A stretch of 64,000 bases of DNA from Sandaracinobacteroides hominis (GCF_016464365.1 NZ_JADCUC010000003.1:310001-374000), one strand, 5' to 3'; positions 29,520-38,768 are shown, counted from the stretch's first letter. Notes: generated from the sequence alone by a model not told the origin. Numbers and translations are program-made.

Positions 29520-29829
29520 GGAGCGTCTGCCAGTCGCTGCGGCCGGACAGGAAAGCGATCATGCCCAACGGTTCGACGCCGTCGGGCAGCTGATCGGCGG
29601 CGAGGTGGTGGGTTGCCATCGCCGTCTGGCAGGCGGCGATGTGGGCGCCGAGTTCGTGCAGGGTGGAGAGCGCGTCGGCCACGGGTTTCCGCGCAAGATC
29701 CAGGATGGCCGGGCCGCGCAACAGCAGCGCGACCGGGCGGCCCAGCGCTGCCGTGGCGGCGGCCAGCTCCATCGCCGCGTTGAAGCGTTCGCCGCCGGTG
29801 TCGGTGACGATCAGGAGCAGACCGGGCAC
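29512..29829 (-). CDS. DsrE-family protein
   Basis: The 105-residue protein has a DsrE/DsrF-like alpha/beta fold: an N-terminal strand (GLLLIVTDTGG.RF..A.ELA), L-A-R-K-P-V-A-D-A-L, and an A-C-Q-T-A-M-A segment with a single cysteine. In sulfur-relay members of the family that Cys position accepts sulfane sulfur. Its start overlaps the 3' end of the MoeB-like gene by 19 bases, so the two are probably co-expressed. A role in sulfur transfer next to an E1-like adenylyltransferase is plausible inference, not shown. Confidence 0.7.
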   Translation of the reverse strand: MPGLLLIVTDTGGERFNAAMELAAATAALGRPVALLLRGPAILDLARKPVADALSTLHELGAHIAACQTAMATHHLAADQLPDGVEPLGMIAFLSGRSDWQTLLI

Positions 29830-30557
29830 GCGGGGTCCTTGGGCACGCGGATGCTGCGGGTGGCAAGGCTGAGGCCTTCGTAGAGCCAGAGGCGGCCCAG
29901 TTGCGGTTCGCCGAAGCCGGTGACGAGGCGGAGCACTTCGAGCGCTTGCGCCGAGCCGATGAGGCCGGCGACGGCGCCGAGTACGCCGATGTCGGCGCAG
30001 CTGTTGCCGGGGATGTCGGCGGGGGCCCCGGCAAAGCAGGCCCAGCAGGGTTGATCGGCGAGGTGGCCGGCGAAGACGCCGAGCTGGCCCTCGAACGGGC
30101 CGATGGCGGCAGAGACGAGCGGGATGCCGAGCGCGACGGCGCTGCGGTTGACGAGGGCGCGGGTGGCGAAAGTATCGCAGCCATCGGCGATGATGTCGTG
30201 GCCGGCCAGCAGGGTTGCGGCGTTGTCGGGCGTGAGGCGCCGGGCGACGGGGTTCAGCACGACGTGGGGGTTGAGGGCTGCGAGGCGTTCGGCTGCGACC
30301 TGAACCTTGGAGCGGCCGATGTCGGCGGTTGTGAACAGGGTCTGGCGTTGCAGGTTGGAGAGGCCGACCGTGTCGTCGTCGATGAGCGTCGCGCGGCCGA
30401 TGCCGGCGGCGGCGAGATATTGCAGGCAGGGGTTGCCGAGGCCGCCTGCGCCGATCACCGCGACGGACGCGGATTGCAGCCGTGCCTGCCCCTGGCCGCC
30501 GATTTCCTTCAGCACGATATGCCGTTGGTAGCGATCCAGTTCCTGGTCGGACAGCAT
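29811..30557 (-). CDS. moeB: MoeB/ThiF/HesA-family adenylyltransferase
   Basis: The 248-residue E1-like enzyme has an N-terminal RYQRHI motif, the ATP-binding GAGGLGNP, DDDTVGLSNLQRQ with the Asp for Mg-ATP, and two CxxC pairs (CWAC and the terminal CPVC) for structural zinc. It lacks the C-terminal rhodanese domain of larger homologues. It would adenylate the C-terminal glycine of a small sulfur carrier (MoaD for molybdopterin or ThiS for thiamine); neither is in the window, so the exact partner is open. It lies seven bases downstream of dut. Confidence 0.88.
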   Translation of the reverse strand: MLSDQELDRYQRHIVLKEIGGQGQARLQSASVAVIGAGGLGNPCLQYLAAAGIGRATLIDDDTVGLSNLQRQTLFTTADIGRSKVQVAAERLAALNPHVVLNPVARRLTPDNAATLLAGHDIIADGCDTFATRALVNRSAVALGIPLVSAAIGPFEGQLGVFAGHLADQPCWACFAGAPADIPGNSCADIGVLGAVAGLIGSAQALEVLRLVTGFGEPQLGRLWLYEGLSLATRSIRVPKDPACPVCS

Positions 30558-30564
30558 CGCCGCT

Positions 30565-31041
30565 TCAGGTTCCGGTGGAGCCGAAGCCGCCGAGGCCGCG
30601 GGCGGTGGTGGTGGTGAATTCCTCTACCAGCTTGAAACTGGGGCGGACGATGGGAAGGAAGACGAGCTGGGCGATTCGGTCTCCGGGCTGCACCGTCACG
30701 GGCTCGCTGCCGGGCGGCGTGCGCAACCAGGCGCTGACGAAGATCTGGTCGGCATAGTCGGCATCGATGGTGCCGACCGCCTGCCCCAGCACCAGCCCCT
30801 TCTTGTGGCCGAGGCCGGATCGGGCGAGGAGGAAAGCGACCATGCCGGGGCTGTTCATCAGCACCGCGAAGCCGGTGGGGATGAGGACGGCAGGGGCCTG
30901 CGGCTGCAGGATCAGCGGTCCGTCGAGGCAGGCGCGGACGTCAACGCCGGCGGCCAGTTCGGTTTCATAGCGGGGAAGGCCCCATTGGTGCAGCCGCTGG
31001 TCGACGACACGGAGTTCGATCTCGGGTGTTTCGGGTGTCAT
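30565..31041 (-). CDS. dut: dUTP diphosphatase
   Basis: The 158-residue trimeric-type dUTPase has motif 1 ELAAGVDVRA, motif 2 ARSGLGHKKGL, motif 3 AVGTIDADYAD, motif 4 GDRIAQLVF and the flexible motif 5 GLGGFGSTG at the C-terminus. It hydrolyses dUTP to dUMP and pyrophosphate, keeping uracil out of DNA. Motif 5 is GLGGFGSTG instead of the more usual GRGGFGSTG, so the conserved Arg is replaced by Leu; a sequencing check is worthwhile, since this Arg contacts the gamma phosphate. It sits 20 bp downstream of putA on the same strand. Confidence 0.95.
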   Translation of the reverse strand: MTPETPEIELRVVDQRLHQWGLPRYETELAAGVDVRACLDGPLILQPQAPAVLIPTGFAVLMNSPGMVAFLLARSGLGHKKGLVLGQAVGTIDADYADQIFVSAWLRTPPGSEPVTVQPGDRIAQLVFLPIVRPSFKLVEEFTTTTARGLGGFGSTGT

Positions 31042-31061
31042 CCGCTGGCCTTAGAGCAGGA

Positions 31062-34000
31062 TCAGGCGAGCGTCATCAGGCTGGCGTTGCCGCCGGCGGC
31101 CGTGGTGTTGATGGAGGTGGAGATTTCCTCGACCAGCCAGTCCAGCCGGTAGGCGGGTCTGGCCGATGCGCATTCGGCGGGGGACGCGGATTGCACCAGC
31201 AGCACCGCGCCGGGTCGGGCGGCGATCTCGGCCAGGCCGGCAAGGATCTGGTCCGCGTCGCCTTCGAGCAGGGCGCCCGACAGCATGTCATCGGAAGTGG
31301 CGAGGCGCTTGCGGACGGCGGCGGGCAGCCCCGCGGGGAGGTCCATGCCTTCGAGCAGGAAGCGATTGCCGGTGGCGAGTGCGGCGGCGAGCTGCTGCCA
31401 CAGGCCGGCGTCGGTTGCGGGCTTCAGCAGGATCGTGCCGCGGGCGTGCAGCTGGTAGCGGTTGCTTTCGCCGACCGGCCCCGGAAGGTCGAGCGAGAGG
31501 CCCCGGCGCGATTGGTCGGCATGGCGCTTGACGGTGGCGGCGGCATCGGATTCCGCCCGGTCCTCCAGCCAGTCGGCGAGTGCCGCAAGTGCCGGATCGA
31601 CTTCGGGGACGATGGGGAGCAGCGGCGATGTGGGGTTCGCCAGCCGGCCGAGATAGAGCGGTCCGCCGGCCTTGGGGCCTGTGCCGGAAAGGCCACGCCC
31701 GCCGAAGGGCTGCACGCCGACCACGGCGCCGATGATGTTGCGGTTCACATAGCGGTTGCCGGCCTGGATGCGGCCAGTGACATGCGCGATGGTTTCCTCC
31801 AGCCGCGTGTGGAGGCCGAAGGTGAGGCCGTAGCCGGTGGCGTTGATGGCATCGATCAGCTTGTCCAGCCGTTGCCGACGATAGCGGATGACGTGGAGGA
31901 CGGGGCCGAAGACTTCGCGTTGGAGATCGGCGAGATCGTCCATTTCGATGAGGGTCGGCGGCACGAAGCTGCCCGATGCGGTTTCGGCGGGGAGCGGCAG
32001 CTGCTGGATCGGATGACCCTTGCGGCGCATCAGCTCGATATGGGCCGTGATTCCGGCCTTCGCCTCGGGGGTGATGACGGGGCCGACATCGACTGAAAGG
32101 CGTGTGGTGTTGCCGATTCGGAGTTCGGCGAGCGCGCCCTTCAGCATGGTAAGGATCGGGCCGGCGACTTCCTCCTGCAGGCAGAGGATTCGGAGCGCCG
32201 AGCAGCGCTGGCCGGCGCTGTCGAAGGCGGAGGCGAGGACATCGGCGACAACCTGTTCGGGGAGAGAGGAGCTGTCGACGATCATCGCATTCTGGCCGCC
32301 GGTTTCGGCGATGAAGGGGATGGGCTGACCGCTGGCGGAGAGGCGGGCGGCGAGCTGGGCCTGAATCAGCCGGGCGACCTCGGTGGAACCGGTGAAGAGC
32401 ACGGCGGCTGTTTCAGGCGCTGCGACGAGAGCGGCGCCTACGGGGCCATCGCCGGGGATGAGTTGCAGGGCGTCGTTCGGGACGCCGGCTGCGTGCAGCA
32501 GGCGGACGGCTTCGGCGGCGATCAGCGGAGTTTCCTCGGCTGGCTTTGCGAGGACGGGGTTGCCGGCGACGAGGGCTGCGGCCAGCTGCCCGGTGAAGAT
32601 GGCGAGCGGGAAGTTCCACGGCGAGATGCAGACGGTTGGGCCGACGGGGGTTGCGCCCTCCAGCGTGCGGCGGGCTTCTGCAGCATAGTAGCGGAGGAAG
32701 TCGATCGCTTCGCGCACTTCGGAGATGGAGTTGGCGGCGGACTTTCCGGCCTCGCGCATGAGGAGGCCCATCAGGATCGGCATACGGTCCTGCAGTGTGT
32801 CAGCCGCGCGTTCGAGCATGGCGGCGCGGGCATCCACCGGGGTGTCGCCCCATCGGGAGGCGGCGGCGCGGGCGACTGCGGCGGCGGCATCCACGGGTGC
32901 CATGTCGCGGACGGTGCCGACGATGTCGCGGTGATCGGCCGGGTTGTGGATGCGGCGTTCGGAACCCTTGCCGTCTTCGGGGGCGGCCAGCCATTCGGTT
33001 GCGACGCTGGCGTTCAGCTGTTGCGTGAGCGCTGCGAGCGCGCTTTCGTCGCTGAGGTCGAGGCCGGCGGAATTGCGGCGTCCGGGATAGAGGTTGGCCG
33101 GGCTGGCGATGAGGTCGTGCGGGGCGCCCGGGCTTGGCATGGCGGCGACCAGCGCCACCGGATCGGCGACCAGCTCGTCGATGGAGACGTCCGGATCGGC
33201 GATGCGGTTGACGAAGCTGGAGTTGGCGCCGTTTTCGAGCAGGCGGCGGACGAGATAGGCGAGCAGCGTTTCGTGCGTGCCGACGGGGGCGTAGATGCGG
33301 CAGGGGCGGTTGAGTTTGCCGCGGCCGACGACCTCTTCGTAAAGCGGTTCGCCCATGCCGTGCAGGCACTGGAACTCATAGTCGCCAAGCGTGAATTCCG
33401 TGCCGGCCATCTGGTAGATGGTGGCGAGCGTCTGGGCGTTGTGGGTGGCGAATTGCGGGAAAACCGCGTCCTTCGCGGCGAGCAGTTTTGCAGCGCAGGC
33501 GATATAGGCGACGTCGGTGTGGATCTTGCGGGTGTAGACCGGGAAATCGGCGAGGCCGTCGACTTGCGCGCGCTTGATCTCGGCGTCCCAATAGGCGCCC
33601 TTCACCAGCCGCACCATGATGCGACGGCTGGCCCGGCGGGCGAGATCGACGATCCAGTCGATGACGAAGGGGCAGCGCTTGCCATAGGCCTGGACGACGA
33701 AGCCGAGGCCCTGCCAGCCGGCGAGCGACGGATCGAGGGCGAGGCTTTCGAGGATGTCCAGCGAGATTTCGAGGCGGTCGGCTTCCTCGGCGTCGACGTT
33801 AAAGCCGATGTCGTAGGAGCGGGCGAGGAGGGCGAGCGACTTCACGCGGGGGAGGAGTTCGCCCATCACCCGGTCCGACTGGGCGCGGGAATAGCGGGGG
33901 TGGAGCGCCGAGAGCTTGATGGAAATGCCGTTGCCGGCGATCGGGCCGCGCCCCTCGGCTGACTTGCCGATGGCGTGGATGGCGGTGGCGTAGGCGGTGA

Positions 34001-34679
34001 AATAACCCTCTGCATCGCGGGCGGTGGCGGCTGCTTCGCCCAGCATGTCGAAGCTGTAGGTGAAGCCGATCGCCTCCTGGTCGCGCGCGCGCTTCAACGC
34101 CTCGGCGATGGTTTCGCCGGTGACGAACTGTTCGCCCATCAGCCGCATGGCGATATCCACACCGCGGCGGACGACGGGTTCGCCGGCGCGGGCGACCAGC
34201 CGGCCAAGCGCCGAGGCGAGGCCGCCGTCGTTGACCGGATCGACCAGCTTGCCGGTGACGACGAGGCCCCAGGTGGCGGCGTTCACGAACAGCGAGCGTT
34301 CGGAGCCGAGGTGGGAGGACCAGTCTCCGGGCGCGATCTTGTCGCGGATCAGGGCGTCGCGGGTAGCCGTGTCTGGGATGCGCAGCAACGCTTCGGCGAG
34401 GCACATCAGCGCCACGCCTTCCTGGCTGGAAAGCGCATATTCCTGCACCAGTGCCTCGACGCCGCTTCCCCTTGTCTTGGCGCGAAGGCGGGAGATGAGG
34501 GCGCGCGCGGTTTCGGTGGCAGCGCGGCTCACCGATTCCGGGAGGGTGGCCGCAGGCAGCAGGTCGGCGATGCATTCCGGCTCCGGTCGGCGATAGGCGG
34601 CGGTGATGGCGCTTCGGAGCGGAGTGGCCTCGCGCACGGGGGGAGCAAAGGCGGCGAAGATGGAGCGGGAGGCGGGCAT
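31062..34679 (-). CDS. putA: Bifunctional proline dehydrogenase / P5C dehydrogenase (type B PutA)
   Basis: The 1205-residue enzyme oxidises proline to glutamate. The FAD-dependent proline dehydrogenase barrel is N-terminal to central (RLVKGAYWDAEIKRAQ region). The NAD-dependent aldehyde dehydrogenase follows, with A-E-T-G-G-Q-N (general base Glu) and catalytic Cys in DSAGQRCSALR. The C-terminal ALDH-superfamily-like domain ends in NASLMTLA, the close of type B PutA. The N-terminal ribbon-helix-helix DNA-binding domain of enterobacterial PutA is absent, which agrees with the separate divergent Lrp-type regulator. Upstream is a perfect TATAAT box with no good -35, suggesting activator dependence. 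Confidence 0.96.
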   Translation of the reverse strand: MPASRSIFAAFAPPVREATPLRSAITAAYRRPEPECIADLLPAATLPESVSRAATETARALISRLRAKTRGSGVEALVQEYALSSQEGVALMCLAEALLRIPDTATRDALIRDKIAPGDWSSHLGSERSLFVNAATWGLVVTGKLVDPVNDGGLASALGRLVARAGEPVVRRGVDIAMRLMGEQFVTGETIAEALKRARDQEAIGFTYSFDMLGEAAATARDAEGYFTAYATAIHAIGKSAEGRGPIAGNGISIKLSALHPRYSRAQSDRVMGELLPRVKSLALLARSYDIGFNVDAEEADRLEISLDILESLALDPSLAGWQGLGFVVQAYGKRCPFVIDWIVDLARRASRRIMVRLVKGAYWDAEIKRAQVDGLADFPVYTRKIHTDVAYIACAAKLLAAKDAVFPQFATHNAQTLATIYQMAGTEFTLGDYEFQCLHGMGEPLYEEVVGRGKLNRPCRIYAPVGTHETLLAYLVRRLLENGANSSFVNRIADPDVSIDELVADPVALVAAMPSPGAPHDLIASPANLYPGRRNSAGLDLSDESALAALTQQLNASVATEWLAAPEDGKGSERRIHNPADHRDIVGTVRDMAPVDAAAAVARAAASRWGDTPVDARAAMLERAADTLQDRMPILMGLLMREAGKSAANSISEVREAIDFLRYYAAEARRTLEGATPVGPTVCISPWNFPLAIFTGQLAAALVAGNPVLAKPAEETPLIAAEAVRLLHAAGVPNDALQLIPGDGPVGAALVAAPETAAVLFTGSTEVARLIQAQLAARLSASGQPIPFIAETGGQNAMIVDSSSLPEQVVADVLASAFDSAGQRCSALRILCLQEEVAGPILTMLKGALAELRIGNTTRLSVDVGPVITPEAKAGITAHIELMRRKGHPIQQLPLPAETASGSFVPPTLIEMDDLADLQREVFGPVLHVIRYRRQRLDKLIDAINATGYGLTFGLHTRLEETIAHVTGRIQAGNRYVNRNIIGAVVGVQPFGGRGLSGTGPKAGGPLYLGRLANPTSPLLPIVPEVDPALAALADWLEDRAESDAAATVKRHADQSRRGLSLDLPGPVGESNRYQLHARGTILLKPATDAGLWQQLAAALATGNRFLLEGMDLPAGLPAAVRKRLATSDDMLSGALLEGDADQILAGLAEIAARPGAVLLVQSASPAECASARPAYRLDWLVEEISTSINTTAAGGNASLMTLA

Positions 34680-34719
34680 GCGCCGATCCTATCGCAGATG
34701 GCGATTTCGTTCTGGCTGT

Positions 34720-34748
34720 ATTATACCGCAACTATAGGTAGATTGGCT
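34720..34748 (-). promoter_or_regulatory. putA promoter with consensus -10 and weak -35
   Basis: On the minus strand a perfect TATAAT lies at 34720-34725, giving a start site about 34 bases before the putA ATG. At the 17-base spacing (34743-34748) the -35 position reads AGCCAA, a poor match. This pattern suits positive control by the divergent Lrp-type regulator, whose site would lie in the surrounding AT-rich sequence. Confidence 0.55.
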
Positions 34749-34777
34749 GAGTTTTCGCGAGTTCACAGGACAAACGG

Positions 34778-35245
34778 ATGAAAATGGACCGCGTGGAAGG
34801 CGATCTTGATCGCATCGATCGGAAAATCCTCGACGCCCTGATGCGGGATGGGCGGATGACGATCACCGACCTTGCCAACCATGTAGGCCTGACGAAGACG
34901 CCCTGCCAGGTGCGGCTGAAGCGGCTGCAGGACAGTGGCGTGATTACCGGATTCCGGGCGGTGGTCGATCCGCGGCGGCTGGGGATGGAGCATGTGGCCT
35001 TTGCCGAGGTGAAGCTTTCGGACACGCGGGAGGAGGCACTGGGCGCCTTCAATGCCGCGGTTCGGCGCATTCCCGAGGTGGAGGAATGCCACATGATCGC
35101 CAGCCATTTCGATTATCTGCTGAAGGTGCGGACGGCCGATATCCGCCGTTATCGGATCGTGCTGGGGGAGAAGATCTCCAGCCTGCCGCATGTGTCCAGC
35201 ACCTCTACCTATGTGGCAATGGAGACGGTGCGCGACGCCTATTGA
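34778..35245 (+). CDS. putR: Lrp/AsnC-family regulator, probable proline-responsive PutR
   Basis: The 155-residue protein has the Lrp layout: winged HTH (IDRKILDALMRDGRMTITDLANHVGLTKTPCQVRLKRLQDSGVI) and a C-terminal RAM ligand domain with E-C-H-M-I-A-S-H-F-D-Y-L-L-K-V. It is divergent from putA with a 98-bp shared region. In Agrobacterium, Rhodobacter and relatives an Lrp homologue in this position (PutR) activates putA when proline is present. The name rests on that family and context argument. Confidence 0.92.
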   Translation: MKMDRVEGDLDRIDRKILDALMRDGRMTITDLANHVGLTKTPCQVRLKRLQDSGVITGFRAVVDPRRLGMEHVAFAEVKLSDTREEALGAFNAAVRRIPEVEECHMIASHFDYLLKVRTADIRRYRIVLGEKISSLPHVSSTSTYVAMETVRDAY

Positions 35246-35305
35246 GTTGCATGCGGTTGCCTGAGGCCGGATAGGAACATCGAAGGTGTCTGCAAGGGGG
35301 CGAGT

Positions 35306-37495
35306 GTGCGCGCATATCGGGGTCTGCTGATCGGGATAGCCCTGTTGTTGCTGTGGGTGGTGCGGCCGATCGGCGTGGAGGCGCCGCGCGCGGTGGACAC
35401 CGAATTCGATACGGCGCGGGCGATAGCGAGGCTGGAGTTTATCCTTGGCGACCAGAAGCCGCATCCGACCGGCACCGACGCCAATGACGCGGTGCTGGCG
35501 CGGCTGGAGCAGCAGGTGCGCGGGCTAGGCTTTACGCCAGAGGTCAGCGAGCGGTTCCATTGCAACGACTGGCGCGCGGGCGCCGCGGTGTGCGCTTCGC
35601 CCCGCAACCTGATGTTCTGGGTGACGGCGCCGGGGCCGGATGCCGTGATGGTGACGGCGCACCATGATTCGGTGCCTGCCGGGCCGGGTGCTGCCGACGA
35701 TGGCATGGGCGTGGCGGTGGCGCTGGAGGTGGCGCATCTGCTGAAGGGGCGGAAGCTGGAGCGGCCGGTGCTGGTGCTGATCACCGATGCCGAGGAAGCC
35801 GGGCTGGTGGGGGCAGCGGCGTTTGCGGCGCACCATCCGCTGGCGAAGCAGATCGGCGCAGTGGTGAACCTGGAAGCGCGGGGGACAACCGGCATCGCCA
35901 GCATGTTCCAGACGAGCACGCCCAACGGCAATGATGTGGCGGCGCTGCAGCGCGGTGGGTTCGTGCCCGCAGCCAACATGCTGTCTACCGACCTGTTCAA
36001 GCAGCTGCCCAACGATACCGACCTGACGGTGCTGCTGCCGCTGGGGGTGGACGCGGCCAACTATGCGATCATCGGCGGCGGCAAGCGCTATCACACGCCG
36101 ATCGACGATCTGGCGCATCTGGACCGCAACTCGGTGCGGCACATGGGAGCGAGCGCGCTGTCGGCGACGCTCGGCTTTGCGGCGGCTGCGCCGCAGGTGC
36201 CGGAGCGGAGCCGGGTGTTTGCCGATTTTGCGCTGATGCGTTTTCTGGTGCTGCCGCAGTGGCTGGCGGGGGTTCTGGTTGGGCTCGGGCTGGTGGCTTC
36301 GGCCATGCTGTTCTGGCGGACGAAGGACGGGCATGCGGTTCGGACGGGACTTGCGCCCCTGCTGGCGCTGGTGGCTGGGGTGTTGATTGCTGTTGCCGCC
36401 GGGATGGTGGTGGCGGCGATCCGGCCGGAGAGCGACTATGGCACGGCCTGGCCGATCGCGCTGCGCACTGCCTATGCGGCCGGCGCCTTGCTGGGGGCGC
36501 TGGGAATTGTTCGGCTGCTGAACGTGGAAAATGGGGTGCGGCTGGCGGCGGCGACTTGGGTGCTGCTGGGCTTGCTGGTGGCGGGCGGTTTTGCCTTCAT
36601 GCCGGGGCTGTCGACCTTTTACGCCTGGCCGGTCGTGCCGCTGGTTCTGGCGGCGCTGGCCTCCTTTGTGCCGCTGCTTCGCCGGGCGGTGCCGTGGCTG
36701 ATGGCGCTGGCGGCGCTGCTGTTCCTCGTGCTGGCGCTGCCGCTGGGCGGCGGGCTGGAGGATGCGCTGTTCGTGGAATATGCGGCGCCGACGACGCTAT
36801 TCCTGATCTTCATGCTGTTGTTCTGGATGCCCGTCCGCGGCGCGCACAAAACGCAGGATGTTCGGGGTGGCCGCTGGACCTTGCCGGTGTTCGGCGTGGC
36901 GCTGGTGGCAGCTACCGTCGCCGCGCTTCTGGTGTCGGCCTATAGCCGCGATGCGCCGCGTCACCTGAGCATCGTGCACGAGGATGTGGACGGGGCAGGC
37001 GCGTTCCGGATTTCCGACAATGGACCGCTGCCGCCGGCGATGCTGGCGGCCGCGAGGTTCCGCGACGATCCGGAGGAAGGCAAATGGGTGGCGCCGGCCC
37101 CGAGGCTTGCCGACGTCGGCAAGCTGACCCAGGTTTCTGATACGGTTTCAGGCGGGGTGCGGACGGTTCGGTTTGTGGCCGAGGCGCCTGTGGCTGACCG
37201 GCAGCTGTTCGAGATCAACAAGGGGGACGGCGTGCGGGCGCTGACGGTGAACGGTTCGCGGAGCGAGATGCGCGCGCCGCTGACGCTGCTTTCCTGCACC
37301 GGTCGGGCCTGTCGCACGCTGGATGTGACACTGGAGCTGAAGGCCGGAGCGCTGTTGCCGGAGATGCGCTGGACCCGCAGCAGCTATGGCGCGGGGCCAG
37401 CGGCTGAAGCGCTGGTGGCGGCGCGGCCGGACACGGCAATGGCGGTGCATGGCGGCGATCGGAATGCCGTCATCCGGGACGTCAGGCTGGATTAA
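35306..37495 (+). CDS. M28-family metallopeptidase with multispan membrane C-terminus
   Basis: The 729-residue protein starts at GTG 35306, five bases after AAGGGGG. A single N-terminal membrane segment precedes an extracytoplasmic M28 zinc-aminopeptidase domain with the ligands in order: HHDSV, AADDGMG, DAEEAG and the distal Y-H-T-P-I-D-D. From about residue 310 there are eight or so membrane helices, then a roughly 180-residue C-terminal periplasmic domain. The arrangement matches bacterial Fxna/ERMP1-like peptidases. It would trim peptides in the periplasm. It follows putR but is probably a separate unit, since putR has its own stop and a gap of 60 bp. Confidence 0.85.
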   Translation: MRAYRGLLIGIALLLLWVVRPIGVEAPRAVDTEFDTARAIARLEFILGDQKPHPTGTDANDAVLARLEQQVRGLGFTPEVSERFHCNDWRAGAAVCASPRNLMFWVTAPGPDAVMVTAHHDSVPAGPGAADDGMGVAVALEVAHLLKGRKLERPVLVLITDAEEAGLVGAAAFAAHHPLAKQIGAVVNLEARGTTGIASMFQTSTPNGNDVAALQRGGFVPAANMLSTDLFKQLPNDTDLTVLLPLGVDAANYAIIGGGKRYHTPIDDLAHLDRNSVRHMGASALSATLGFAAAAPQVPERSRVFADFALMRFLVLPQWLAGVLVGLGLVASAMLFWRTKDGHAVRTGLAPLLALVAGVLIAVAAGMVVAAIRPESDYGTAWPIALRTAYAAGALLGALGIVRLLNVENGVRLAAATWVLLGLLVAGGFAFMPGLSTFYAWPVVPLVLAALASFVPLLRRAVPWLMALAALLFLVLALPLGGGLEDALFVEYAAPTTLFLIFMLLFWMPVRGAHKTQDVRGGRWTLPVFGVALVAATVAALLVSAYSRDAPRHLSIVHEDVDGAGAFRISDNGPLPPAMLAAARFRDDPEEGKWVAPAPRLADVGKLTQVSDTVSGGVRTVRFVAEAPVADRQLFEINKGDGVRALTVNGSRSEMRAPLTLLSCTGRACRTLDVTLELKAGALLPEMRWTRSSYGAGPAAEALVAARPDTAMAVHGGDRNAVIRDVRLD

Positions 37496-38673
37496 GCGAG
37501 AAGCTCAGCGATGCGGGCGGCGAGCTGACGGGCGACATTGGCCTTGGTGGTTTCGGGGAGCGACTGAACGCCGCTGGCGGTGACGAGGTGGACGAGGTTT
37601 CGGTCGCCGCCCATCACCTCGCCCGAGACGTCGTTGGCGACGATGAGGTCCACGCCCTTCTTCGCGAGCTTGGCCTGGGCGTTGGGGATGACGTCGTCGG
37701 TTTCGGCCGCGAAGCCGACGACCAGCTTCGGCCGGCGGGGATGCCTGGCGAGACCGGCGAGGATGTCCGGGTTTTCGCTGAGTTCGAGCTTTGGCGGGCC
37801 CGAGGCACCCTTCTTGATCTTGGATGTGCGGGGCGCGACCGCCCAATCGGCGACTGCGGCGACCAGGATGGCGGCATCGGCCGGAAGGGCGGCCTCTACG
37901 GCGGCGGCCATTTCGCGCGCGGTCTCGATGTCTATGCGGGTGACGCCGGGCGGGGTGGGCAGGTTTACCGGACCGGCAACAAGCGTGACCCTGGCGCCGA
38001 GTGCCGCGAGGGCTGCTGCAAGCGCGAAGCCCTGTTTCCCGGAGGAGCGGTTGGCGATGTAGCGCACCGGGTCGATCGGTTCGTGGGTGGGGCCGGCGGT
38101 GACGAGGATGTGCCGGCCTTTCAGGGGGCCGTCGGCAAACTGCGCGCCGATGGCGGCGGCGATTGCGGTCACTTCCGGCAGCCGGCCGGGGCCAAACTCG
38201 CCGCAGGCCATCGGGCCGACGTCGGGCTCCAGCACGGTGACGCCACGCTGGCGCAGCAGGGCGACATTGGCTTGCGTGGCCGGGTGCTGCCACATGCGGA
38301 CGTTCATCGCCGGCGCCGCGAGTACGGGCGTGTCGGTTGCCAGCAGCAGCGTGGTGGCGAGATCGTCGGCCATGCCGGCGGCCATCTTTGCCAGAAGGTC
38401 GGCAGTGGCCGGGCAAACGACGAGCAGGTCGGCCGAGCGAGAGAGCTGGATGTGGCCCATTTCAGCTTCGTCGGTCAGATCGAAGAGATGGGTGTAAGCC
38501 TTGCTTTCGGAGAGGGCCGAGGCGGAGAGCGGCGTGATGAACTCGGTGCCGCCTTTGGTGAGGACGGGCGTGACGGAGGCGCCGCCGCGCCGCAATTCGC
38601 GGATCAGTTCCAGTGACTTGTAGGCAGCGATGCCGCCGCCGATGATCAGAAGGATGCGTTTCCCTGCCAGCAT
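37492..38673 (-). CDS. coaBC: Bifunctional phosphopantothenoylcysteine decarboxylase/synthetase CoaBC
   Basis: The 393-residue protein starts at ATG 38673 (MLAGKRILLIIGGGIAAYKS). The CoaC flavoprotein half has HIQLSRSADLLVVCPAT, the APAMN motif and the GPMACGEFGPGR flap cysteine. The CoaB half begins near GRHILVTAGPTHEPIDPVRYIANRSSGKQG. It makes 4'-phosphopantetheine from 4'-phosphopantothenate, cysteine and CTP in coenzyme A synthesis. It is divergent from argB and convergent with the M28 gene (4-bp overlap). In many Alphaproteobacteria dut follows coaBC directly; here dut is about 6 kb away beyond putA/putR/M28. Confidence 0.95.
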   Translation of the reverse strand: MLAGKRILLIIGGGIAAYKSLELIRELRRGGASVTPVLTKGGTEFITPLSASALSESKAYTHLFDLTDEAEMGHIQLSRSADLLVVCPATADLLAKMAAGMADDLATTLLLATDTPVLAAPAMNVRMWQHPATQANVALLRQRGVTVLEPDVGPMACGEFGPGRLPEVTAIAAAIGAQFADGPLKGRHILVTAGPTHEPIDPVRYIANRSSGKQGFALAAALAALGARVTLVAGPVNLPTPPGVTRIDIETAREMAAAVEAALPADAAILVAAVADWAVAPRTSKIKKGASGPPKLELSENPDILAGLARHPRRPKLVVGFAAETDDVIPNAQAKLAKKGVDLIVANDVSGEVMGGDRNLVHLVTASGVQSLPETTKANVARQLAARIAELLA

Positions 38674-38768
38674 GGCGGCATTGCTAGCGGCTCGTGCACA
38701 CGAAGCCAACCTTGCTCCGCACGCGGTTGTGATTGCATCGCAGGCCCGCCGGTGCAAAGGGCGGGCGC

